Origin: Myrica gale
Lineage: Eukaryota > Streptophyta > Magnoliopsida > Fagales > Myricaceae
Reading direction: 5' to 3'
NCBI GenBank assembly: GCA_963930655.1
Contig: OZ005617.1
Span: 10,790,501-10,854,500 of the forward strand
DNA length: 64,000 nt
The translations under genes were made by a program, and so were the position numbers. How positions within the stretch are numbered: position 1 is the first letter of the stretch; the number at the start of each line of letters is the position of its first letter. Positions 23,907-34,800 of the stretch are shown piece after piece. The notes under the pieces were generated by a model that saw only the letters and a list, made by a program, of their open reading frames with translations, made no database searches and was not told the DNA's origin.

Positions 23907-24390
23907 ATGATTTCCTCTCGTGGGACAGTTTGTGATCCATCTATGTTTTTTGATTTCTCCTGTGAATGAAGCTGAGAAACATATGCCCGAGGAGTGCATT
24001 GAGCCGGACTCTAATTTTCATCCCAACCTGGTGAATACAGTTTCCTACATGGTGAACATGATGCTCAGGTGGCTACCTTTGCTGTGGACTACATGGGGCA
24101 TCCTTTCAACGAGAGCTTCTCAGAAACACAAGCCATTTTTGTATGCCCTCTTGGGCGGTGTCGGGGTTTTCACCATCATAACTTCTGATCTATTTAGGGA
24201 CTTGAATGACTGGTTGAAGTTGGTGCTCCTGCCAGTGGGATTAAGGGATAAGCTACTGCTTTGGGCTTTCCTCATGTTTTTATGCTGCTACTCCTGGGAG
24301 AGATTCTTAAGGTTGACTTTCCCTGGTAAGAAGCGACAATGGATTGCTACTGTTAACCCAAAGAAGAAGAAACATGTCCGAGTGAATTGA
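23907..24390 (+). pseudogene. P5A-type ATPase (PDR2-like) C-terminal pseudogene
   Basis: A 156-codon frame from about 23,920, with homology starting slightly before, matches the last membrane segments of the plant endoplasmic-reticulum P5A ATPase PDR2. Recognisable are VGQFVIHLCFLIS, EAEKHMPEECIEPD, FHPNLVNTVSYMV, then ITSDLFRDLNDWLKLV, GLRDKLLLWAFLMFL and CYSWERFLR. The stretch at about 24,068-24,122 is read in a shifted frame (RWLPLLWTTWGIL): the neighbouring frame gives VATFAVDYMGHPFN, as in the family, so two compensating indels border it. All upstream ATPase domains are absent, and no intron is seen. It is a truncated duplicate or retrocopy. The frame ends GKKRQW...KKKKHVRVN. Confidence 0.85.
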
Positions 24391-25660
24391 AGTCTTGATG
24401 TAGAAAGAACTGCATTGGGCATCAAAAGGCAGAGGCCGTGAAAGGGATGGATATAAGTGAATGGCTTTACTTTTGTTAGGGTCGCCTCCATTAAATTTTG
24501 CGGTTTCCTCTTATCAGTTGGAAATTGTCTAAAAAGTACTGAGTAATTCATCTGATGCAGAGAAAATTATGTTTAGGACTAGTGTCTTCTCATTTTGATC
24601 TATATCCTTGTTAAGCTCGCAACATTTTTCATTGGGTATTAACCAAAAAGAACTTCAAGAGAAAAGAGACAATCTGGGGTGTATTTTACGATTATTACTA
24701 ATGCCCTCTACCTCATGAATCATGGCCAACAAAATGTAATACACATAATTCCAGTCTTCCCTGGCTTCATTAGATACTCTTGTGCTTCTTAGGAACACCA
24801 TGGCTTTGGAAAGAAGAAAATTAGGCCACCATAGGAATCAACTCTCTGATGTTGATCGTATGTTACTATTACTGCAGTAGTAGAGACGCTCGCAAGGGTT
24901 GCAGAAAATGTCCATGCGGGTGGACTGTGCCTGCTGCAGAAGACACCGGAGCTATTAAAGCAGGCAGAAGACACTCCGTCACTTCCTGCAACCACTTAAA
25001 ACCATCACTGACCATCGCCTTTCAAGCATAGGCAGGTCACTGTGTAGAAGTTGTTGAATCATAATAATTGGTGTGAAAAAAACAATCATGATTTTTAGTT
25101 ATTATTCGTAGATTATTTTTATTGGAATGAATGAAGAAGATAAAATATAAAATAATATTATTTATTTATATTATTTTATTATAATTTCGAATTTATTTTA
25201 TTAAATTGTAAATAATATTTTTTTAGGTTAATTTCGAATAATATTGTAAAATAATATTGTTTATTAATTTTTTATAATATAAATATTTGGAAGTATTTTT
25301 TAAAAAATAGATAAAAGAAAAGGACAAACTACTAATGCGGTTAAAAAAAAGGGAAGAAGAACACAAAAGCGTGACTGACGCTATTGACAAGCTGTCATAG
25401 GGGAAAGACATAGTATCGTAGGGGCTGAGGGAAAATTGCGGTCGAATATTTAATGGTTGAATGAAATGACCATATCGTTCTCACTAGATTCTAAATTTAA
25501 AGCTGTCGGGTTTACACTCGTCTCAATATCTTTTTATAAATTCCAAAAATTTTTCACAAACTTTTTACCAATTCTAAACACGGCTTCCAAAAAAATCCAA
25601 ACCAAACGGTTTGAGATCTAAACCAAACTTAGCCAAAATTTGAACATCCTCGACTCAATA
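24391..25660. other. Pseudogene 3' flank and AT-rich spacer
   Basis: 24,391-24,700 probably carries 3' untranslated sequence of the PDR2-like copy. 24,830-25,030 has a coding-like look (LLLLQ, then VAENVHAGG...LLQKTPELLKQAEDTP in changing frames) but is not identified. 25,080-25,330 is very AT-rich with TTATTTTATTATAA-like runs. Confidence 0.4.
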
Positions 25661-25668
25661 CTTGTACA

Positions 25669-25679
25669 CATATATATCG
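25669..25679 (+). promoter_or_regulatory. Possible TATA box of the CCR4-like gene
   Basis: CATATATATCG about 155 bp upstream of the ATG at 25,832. Position and sequence fit a plant TATA box, but nothing else supports it. Confidence 0.3.
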
Positions 25680-25831
25680 ACACCAGACATATAAGCCAGT
25701 CCACATCGTGCCGTGCCGCACATCTGCTTCGGAGCCTTCTTGCTCAAAAAAAATCTCAGAAGTTCATTGAATTGGCTAGTGCTTTTCGAGAGGATAGGGT
25801 TGAAGAAACTAAGCGTTAGCACTATTAACCA

Positions 25832-25887
25832 ATGCTAAAGGCTTTCCCTGCGCTTCACCGTTTACCCATTGCTCCCTCCTTCACCAG
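25832..25887 (+). CDS. CCR4-like exon 1 (start codon)
   Basis: 56 bp, codons 1-18 plus two bases, donor GTACGC. The ATG is the first in-frame start after the TATA-like site. Encodes a basic, hydrophobic N terminus with few acidic residues, as in transit peptides. Confidence 0.8.
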
Positions 25888-28800
25888 GTACGCCACCATT
25901 CTTTACAGTTCACACGATTCTACCTTATTGTTATATTTTTGCTCAGATTTCCAGTTGGAGATTATTATGCCCACGCAAAAATTGAATACAAAAGAAGTAA
26001 ATAAAGAGGACGAAAGGATGCGTGCGATTTTATTTTATTTTTTGTTTTTTTCGAATGGGTTGGGTGCTGCTTCGTTGCTGCGAAATGGGATGTATGTGGT
26101 AAAAACAGCATATACCTTGTGCTTCAAACTTCACTGATGGCTTTGTCCCTGAAACTTTTCTATGCTATGCTTTCTCCCATCGTTCGATATCAGTTGCTAC
26201 TTCCTATTTTTTCACCTTATCCTATTCTAGCCATTCCTCCACAGGTGTAGTGAAACCATTCCTAGTTGTTCGTTTTCTTTTTTCAATGAGTCTCCATTAC
26301 GTGTGTATGTCTATATTTGTTTTATTGTGTTCATATTAATATGCGTACGAGAACAGTACATCAAGACGGAAGTTATCTGACTGACTCAGGATCAGAGACA
26401 GTCAAACTGTCCAGCTGGCAAGATTAAGTACTACAAAATGCGTTTCTCGTGTATTTTTTTGTGCATGATGTACGGAGAATCATATGAATATCGTTGACGA
26501 TACTCTAAATGTTCCATCCATATGTGGTAGAGGGTGCTGGATGAATTCTACTACCATCTTACAATCGTTTGGAGCATGAATTTGTCGTATACCATGCTCT
26601 GTGCCTTTGATATGGTCAGAAAAGCGCAGCTTTAACGCCATCCATTCTCAGCTCAATATGTATAGCTACTAATCCCAAGTATAGAAAGTCTGACCCTCAC
26701 TATTTCGTCAAATTGCAGTAGTAGCAGGATGTATTGATGGAATAGCTTCATCAAAACTAATTTTCATCAAGGCTAAACAATGCTTCTTGTGAAACTTTCT
26801 TATGTGCAATGCCAACACAAGTGCATCCACCTTAGTCTGCTCATTAGCTGCCTTATATGTACGTCCTGATTTTATCAATTGCTACAGCTGCAAGAAGAAT
26901 GGAAAAATTACAATTTGCGCTCTTTAACTACTACTGATTTTGTAATTTACACCCCAAACTACTAAACTTGACATATTACACCCCAAACTATCAATAGATT
27001 TACATTTTTTACCCCATGCTACAATTTGACCGTTTAGATTGTGCGAAGTGTCCGCTAGTTTTTATTGATTTTTATTGTGGGATCAATAAATTACAAAATG
27101 AGTGGTAGTTTAGAGTGCAATGTGTGAAGTTTGGTAATTTGGGGTACAAATTGCATAATGAGAGGTAGTTAGAGGGTTCAAATTGTAATTTCCCCAAAAA
27201 GTATCCACAACTTGTTTTTAACCTAAATTCGTTACTTTGATGAATGATAACTTTGAGCCACTCTAATGTTGGTAAGTTCTGTAAACAAATTGGAGATTGA
27301 GATGTATAAGGGAAGAGCCACGAAACTACTCGGATAAAGTGGTAGGTCGAAAAGAGATCTTCAAGGATTTTGAGCTTAGTGCTATAGAGAGGAGAAGAGA
27401 GAGTTGGATAATTGGAGTGGTCTTGCTTATTTGTAAAACTAGAACGCGCAAGCGAGATGCACCATGCTACTCTGTAGAGTAGGGAAGTGAATATTGTGTC
27501 TTTTATTTTCCAGAGCATTTGTCCACTCCTTAGAGTCAAGGGGGGGACAAGGAAAGTGAATCAATACTGTTAATCTAGGACTTGAATAGGGCACCTACTA
27601 TATATGCGTTTTTGTACTTTGGTTTAAATTTGATGACATTTTTAGCTTTCCTAATTTTCCATAAATTAAAATAGGTATTGTTAAAAACATAATTTGTTGT
27701 AGGAAGTTTGCTGTTTGCTTCTGACTTTGACAACGATCATGCTTCCTTAATGGTTAATAGTTTCTACATTAGTATTATCAATGCATTATAAGAATTGCAG
27801 CCCTGCACCAAGGAGCCATAACATACGAAATGGTAATTCAGAGTTGTGCTACAGACCCTATGGTTCTAAAGGCTTTGTCATTTACCATGGCAGAAATATT
27901 GTTGGTAATGGCACCCATCTAATCTCTTAAAATCCAGAAAACTCCATCCTTTTGACGTTCAGTAACTCAATTCACCAATTGAACTACATGCTGCCAGTTG
28001 TCACAGTTGAACTTCTAAAGATGGGGTAATCATCTGATATTCTTTAAGATTGAGATATATATGGGTAAATATGTTGCAGAATAGTCTCGAGGAAAATGGG
28101 CACAGCACCATCACCGATACATCGGGAATTCATTTCTGTGGAAGGAAGTGACATTTATTCGAGAAGCAGACCTGATGGTATAGCTTTATTTTTCTTCCCT
28201 TACTTTCACTTATCATTTTTTTTTCTTCCCTTACTTTTATCTGTTATATTAATTATAAGGACTATTAGGAACATTTCAACCTCAATCCTTATTTTTGGTG
28301 AATACATGATTGTGTTCTACCATCTTTGGAGCAGCAGGCTGTGCAGCATGACTCTCTGTCCAAGGAGCCTGTCGAGTCTTTTTGGAGAAAGAAGCTGCAG
28401 GGGCTGCGGGAAGAGATTGATTCGCTTTTACAACTGTTAGGGAGTGAGGGTGGGCCGGGTATAGGATTCAATTGGGCTGTCGATGGGCTGGGTCCACTTG
28501 GGTGGGAGAGTAAGGGCAAATGCCCATTGCAAGGGCTGGTGCTGGGGGATGGGCCGGAGCCTCTGCCCCCAAGCCCAGGCGCGTTGGCAACAGCCCAGGT
28601 GGCTCCTTCGGTGGGTCTTCATGGGCCGGATCTTATTGGGTCAGTGTCGGGCACCCATCTAAACCCGGGTCTTATGCTAGAGGATGGTGTCGGTCAGCAT
28701 GAAGGAGCCGCCGATGAGGATGACCGACCCCCGGCGAAGGACGGAGGCTCGACGGCGACTGCGGAGGCGAGGGGTGGCTTCCCGGAGGCCATTCCGGCGA

Positions 28801-31800
28801 CGGAGTTGGCGCAGATCTATGCTCCCGAGTTACCCGATACGCGTGTTTCTTCCCTGGGGGTGTTTTCGTCGCCGGATCGTGTTGTCGCCGGCACAGACCA
28901 GGTCGCCGGCTCTTCCTTAGCGGTTTGTGTCGGAGTTGGCAGTGAGTCCTCGGGAGAAGGAGTTGGGGGCAGGTGTTCTGTCGTGGGGGAGATAGGGGCA
29001 GGCCGTGAGCCTAAGGGCGATTCTTGTCGGCTGGGTTTAGCATGTCTCGAGGAGGGAGATGGGAGGGATCGGGTGGGTTCTTTGGCAGATGGGTCTGCAG
29101 GGTTGACTCTTCGGGTCAACCCTATGGGCGTCGACTCTTCGGGTCCTTCTCCCGAAGGGTGTGGGTCTCATGGTGTGGAAACAGAGGCTGCTCCTCTTGA
29201 TGGGTTGGTGGTTGCAAACCCGTCGTTGGATTCTGTGAAGGGGAAGGAGCGGATGGATTCTCCGGCATGGGTTTTGGATATGGTGTCATCTGTGGGTCAG
29301 CTGGTTGGGGTGACGTGTGGTGGCCAAGACGATAAGCTGAGGGATCTCTTTGCTGTGTTGGAACGTGACCGGCTGCCGCTTAGTTCGAAAAAGACTCGGA
29401 AATCTGGTGGGAGGTTGCTAAGGGAGCTGAAGGGTTTGCAGTCTTCGGTCATCTATGAGGGGTCTTCTTCGGTCTCTCGGAAGACTAAGAGTTATGGGCT
29501 TCACTGTTAAGGGTTTCTTTTGGGTTATCTTGTCGGTTGGGGGTTTTGGGTGAGTAGGGTGGGTTTTCTCTTGGGTTGCGGGTGGGTGGGTGTTTGTGTT
29601 TGGGTGGGTAGGTGTTTGGGTTATGGTTCTTCTGTAATTTCTTTTGTTCTTTTGGGTTATGGTTCTTCAGTATTTTCTCTTGTACTGTTGATCCTTTTTT
29701 AATAAATTCGGCTTACTTATCAAAAAAAAAAAATCTTTGGTCGACTTTTAGGAGTTAATTGGGGTAAATCTAAATTTTCTTTAAAGTAGTCTGATGTTGA
29801 AGAGCCTAAGCAATGGTAGGTTTTGGCATTAGTATGGCATTTGAATTTTTTTAAATTGTAGTAAGAAGTGCATATATATTGTTTATTCTTTATATGTTGG
29901 GGGTAGCGGGAGTACAATTCAATCAGGTCTCTCACTAGGTCCCTTCTGTCTCTGTTGATGAATTTTTTTGTTTAAAACTCTTTAGATCTCTCTCTTTGTT
30001 TCTCTTTCCTTATCACTTTTCACTCTGTCTAATTTCTTTTGGTACTCTTTGGTGGTCAGTCTTTTGTTTGCTACATATTGGATAGGTAAGTATGCCTTCT
30101 CTTCTTAAATTGTTACAAAAGGAGGATTTGGTCAAAAGTAGGTGAAATAGTTTGTGCGTTTTACAAGAATGCCTGATGCAACCATCCTTATTAATAACCA
30201 TGTATGATTCAATTGCAAGATTGTATCTTCTTGTTTTGCCAACTCTTATTTTACGTTTTTTGAGAATAATTTTAAAGAATGCACAAAGGCAGACTATGTT
30301 TGGTTTAGATCTCAAAACACGTTTTTGTGTTTGTGTTTTTTTGAAAGTAGTGTAGATTCTTGGGATCGATCAAAAGTGTGTTAAAAATTGTTGGAATTTG
30401 TAAAAAGTTATTGGGATTGGTGAAAAGGTATTGAAATTGATGAAAAAATTATTGAGATTGGTGAAAAGGTATTGGAATGGATGAAAAAATGAAGGAGAAG
30501 TTTTGAAAAACGTTTTGAGATCTCATCCAAACATAGCCGAAGTCTCTCCTTTTATCTTAAACTTGAAATTTTAACTTACCCAAAAAAAAACTTGAAATTT
30601 TTATTTTTATTTTTTTTATGCCCGAAGATTAGTTTTCTATTGCATGTTGTTGTTTCAAAATGAAAGGGGTCAGTGAGGTTGAAATATGCCAATCAGACAT
30701 AAGGCAGTTGTCATCTGATCTGAACCTGGTTTTTCGCTTAACACCCCCATATGACCTTCCCAAGAGGAGCTGTAGTATGGCTATGCACTTTGTCTAACTG
30801 AACACTCGCTTCTGTCAACCTGGCTGATTGTGCTACTCGCTTTCTCTGTTTTTGTAATTGATATGTTCTGTGTGGCAACCCTTTAATAAATTTCCTGATG
30901 GATAAAGAAGTTTTATGATTTGGATTAATGATTTGCTTGTGTTTCCAATGTTTTCTTACAGGCATCAGATTCCGTCTTGTCTCATATAATATTTTGGCTC
31001 AGGTATGAAAACCAATTAATTACCCCAATTGCTTTCTTAGACAATCTTTCTTCTTCTATGCATTCTAGAAGGATTTTCAGGTGTCCCAGCCAGCTCATGG
31101 AAGAAGAATATTCCATAAGTTAGTCGATTCTAGAACATAGGAGAAGTCTTCTTCTACATATAGTGCACTGTGTAAAAATGTATTTTATGATGAATAATAT
31201 AGTGACTTATTTCATTTTAGATTAGAAATGAAATAAAAAAAATTCTGTCATAGCCGTGTGTAGTCTATCGCTACCAATAATTTCACTTGGAAGTTAACCA
31301 CTTTGGAATCTCCTGCCAAATACCATTCTCCTCCACCCCACCTTCCTGACTTCTGTCTCAATTTCACCCAGCTGGTTCTTCCCTTCTCAATCATCATGCA
31401 TGACGTGAACTCCAGAGATGAACCAATTAAAACTATCTTCCCACTTAACGTGATACTGTAAAGTGATATTCACTGTATTAAGTTTTCTGCCACCCTTTAT
31501 GCCATGCAAATTAAGAGCTAGAGCACCAATACCAATCAAGTCCTTTAATTGTGGGACCACTCCACCCCAATGCTCTCTTGGGCATAACTTTGATCTGTAT
31601 TTCCCGAGGACGAACCACATCAGATTTCCATTTGCGTAATGCATTTTGCACCAGTGACTAGTTCTAGAATCATTTTGCGTAAGAAATATACTGGAGCTTC
31701 ACTTATTGAAGGGGAAAGTACACTTTGTATTCTCAAACTACTACTCATTTTGCAATTTGCCCCTTAAGCTGCCATACTTGACAAATTGTATCCGAAACTA

Positions 31801-34800
31801 CCAATTGATTTACACTTTGCACCCCATGTCACAATTTAACTGTCATGATTTTGCCACATTGTGCTTTTTTCTTATTGATTTTAAGGGTAAGATATTCACA
31901 TGGGGTGCAAAGTGTAAACAATTGGTAGTTTGAGGTGTAATGTGTTAAGTTTTGTAGTTTGAGATGCAAATTGTAAAATGAGTGGTAGTTAGAGGGTACA
32001 CAGTGTATTTTCTCCTTTATTATGAAAATACTAAAAGCCTGCCACGTTGATAATTTTCCCTTCCTACCAAACTTGGTTCTTGGGCGTCATAGTTCAACAA
32101 AGGACTTTGAATTTCACAATGCTCTAACCCTTTATATTCTGGATTGTCCCAAGGAACCTCGTTGTCCATCCATTCACATTCAATAGAACAGGGACTCATC
32201 GCTTGGTCTTCAAAACTGTCAAATGACCATCCAAAAAGATAAACCCTTTAACATGCATTTTATATTTGAGGTTTCCTCAATCTCAACATCTTCCATCCCA
32301 AGGTAAGCATCTGCTGGAATTGACTCTGGGCCAACCCATGCTAAGAGTTCAATAGGGAATTTGACTTCAATCATGCCTTACCATTCTTTCAAACCAGGCT
32401 TACTCCCCTTCTTCAACGTAATTGAGCCAACTCATTTTGGTTATTTCTGGTATTTAACTCCCCTTCTTCAGGGGAACCACCAGCCTCATTTTGGTCCTTG
32501 CCTGATATTTACCCTCCTGTGACACTCCCAATGTTGCATTCCTCATTCCCCTTGTTGCAAATTTTCTTCATGACTAATGAAGGAACCAGCTAGATTCCCC
32601 AGAATCCCCATTACTCTGTTTTTAGATTTTGCTGTAGACCTCTTCCCAGTCAGGTGCAGGTAAGCTTTCCTTTCCGAAAATCGAGAAAGAAGATAGCAAA
32701 TCTTCTTGTAGGACCAAAATCCAATTTCCCTTTCTCAATGCTTCTCCTAATTCTCAAGCTACAACTTTCTCATTGGCTGGCTTTTCTGAACAGCTTGCAT
32801 TCTTGACCGCACCTTCAAATTTCAGTTTCTGCGCTATACTATGTTGCAGGACGGTGAACTGGTTGTTGAAGACTTACCCACTTTGAAACATTTACGCCGG
32901 TGAGAGGTTTCCATTTTTATGTTACCGCATGCAAAATAAATTTTGTAGGTCAAAAATAAATTTCAGTCCAAGTTGACGGAAAATTTTAAAGGAGGATGCA
33001 AAAGTGTTTTGAGATCAATAATTGGTGGGTGCAATATGACAAAAATTAATAGATTAGAGTGCAAAGTGTCAAGACCCTCATACTTGGAGGGTGCAAAGTA
33101 TATTTAACCCATAAAAGATTTTACCTTTTGCATCTTTCCAAAGAGTGCCGTAAGTGTTAAGTTATTTTTTTAATGTATTAGCAACATTTTATTATAAAGA
33201 AAACAAAAAGGAAGAGAGAGAGAACAATACAAAGGTTGTACTAAACTCACTCAGAGCAAACAAGCGAAAAAGCTAACAAAATCTTGAAAATCTAAGAAAA
33301 GACCCCCCATCATAGCATTATCACAAAGATAAATGGAAAGTAAAAAACTATCGTGCAACCAATCCAAAGACAGCAGAATCATCAAAACATCTATGATTGT
33401 GTTCCCTCCACAAGCACCCACCAAATACACAGCGGAATCATCTTCCAAACAGCTTTAGCCAGAGGATCTGCAAACTTCCTGCTCCAACACATCAACACAT
33501 CCCTAAACCTTCGTGGCATAACCAATTCAAGGTTTAATAATACGGAGAACAAAAACCCTCAATCCTTTAGCCACCGAACAATGTAAAAACAAATGATCAA
33601 CTGACTCCCCATCTCCTTTCCACATATAACACCAATCAACCACACAAATTCCACGCCTTATGTTATCAATAGTCAAAATCCGGTCATGTGTAGCCTCCCA
33701 CACAAAAAAATGCAACTCTCGTAGGTACTTTGGATTTCCACACCCCACGCCATGAAAACAAGTTAGAACTAACACCAGAAAGGAAGCCATAAAAACATTT
33801 GACAAAAAAACTACCATCTTTGGAACCCAACCATTGCATCTTGTCAAAGACCCCTCTTCGAATAGCCTTTGCATAAAGATTGGAGAAAAAAGCCGTGAAC
33901 TCCCCACTTCCCAATCATTCACATATCTTGTGAACTGAACATTCCACACCGAACTGGTAGATCCAACCTTCATACAATCAGCCACCACATAGCAAGAGGA
34001 AATTGAGATAAGGAGAAAATAGTTAGAAAATAGCAACTAAGTGGTCTATCACCACACCATCTATCAAGCCAAAATCTTACGCTCTGACCAGAACCCACAA
34101 CAAAACTAATATGCTCACTAAAAGACTCCCACCCCTTGCTGATATGTTTCCACAAACTCACACCATAAGAGTCAAGAGCGGGCCTCGTATTTTAACCGCA
34201 TTTTGTAACACCAAATTTCTCCACAATAGTTCTCCTCTGAAAACTATCCCTCTCATTAGCAAAGCGCTATAAACATTTGCCTAACAAAGCTTTGTTAAAA
34301 AGCAATAACCTCCTTAAACCTAAACCTCCGATTTTTTTACGCAGAACATACCTTTTCTCACTTAAGAAGATGGAATTTATGAACATCACCATCACTGCCC
34401 CACGGAAAATCCCGTTGCATTTTCTCCAGCCTTTTAGCAATCACAACTGGAATAGGGAAGAGAGATAAGAAATAAATGGGGAGACTTGAGAGAGTAAATT
34501 TAATCAAAGTGAGCCTACCACCCTTGGATAAATACATCCGCTTCCACCTCGCCAACCTTCTCTCCATCCTTTCCAATGTACCATCTTAAATATGTATACT
34601 TTTGTAGGTAGCACCCAACGGAAGTCCCAAATATGTCATTGGCAATAAAGACACTCCACCCCAAAATTGATGCCAACTCATGCACATTATCAACCCTTCC
34701 AATAAGGATCACCTCAAATTTCGCAAGATTCACCTTTAACCCCGAAATCGCCTCAAAACACAAAAGAAAACACTTTAGACTCCGAAACTGATCGACCTCC

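Larger units (their letters stand above)
28178..30961 (+). other. CCR4-like intron 2 (2.8 kb)
   Basis: Contains the ORF1-only LINE (28,330-29,732) and a MITE (30,292-30,538). The remainder, 29,741-30,291 and 30,539-30,961, shows nothing recognisable. Confidence 0.75.

Noticed and set aside
27072-27539. 155-codon open frame on the minus strand
   Set aside because: It overlaps a MITE arm and has no domain-like pattern; the intron context on the other strand explains the sequence better.
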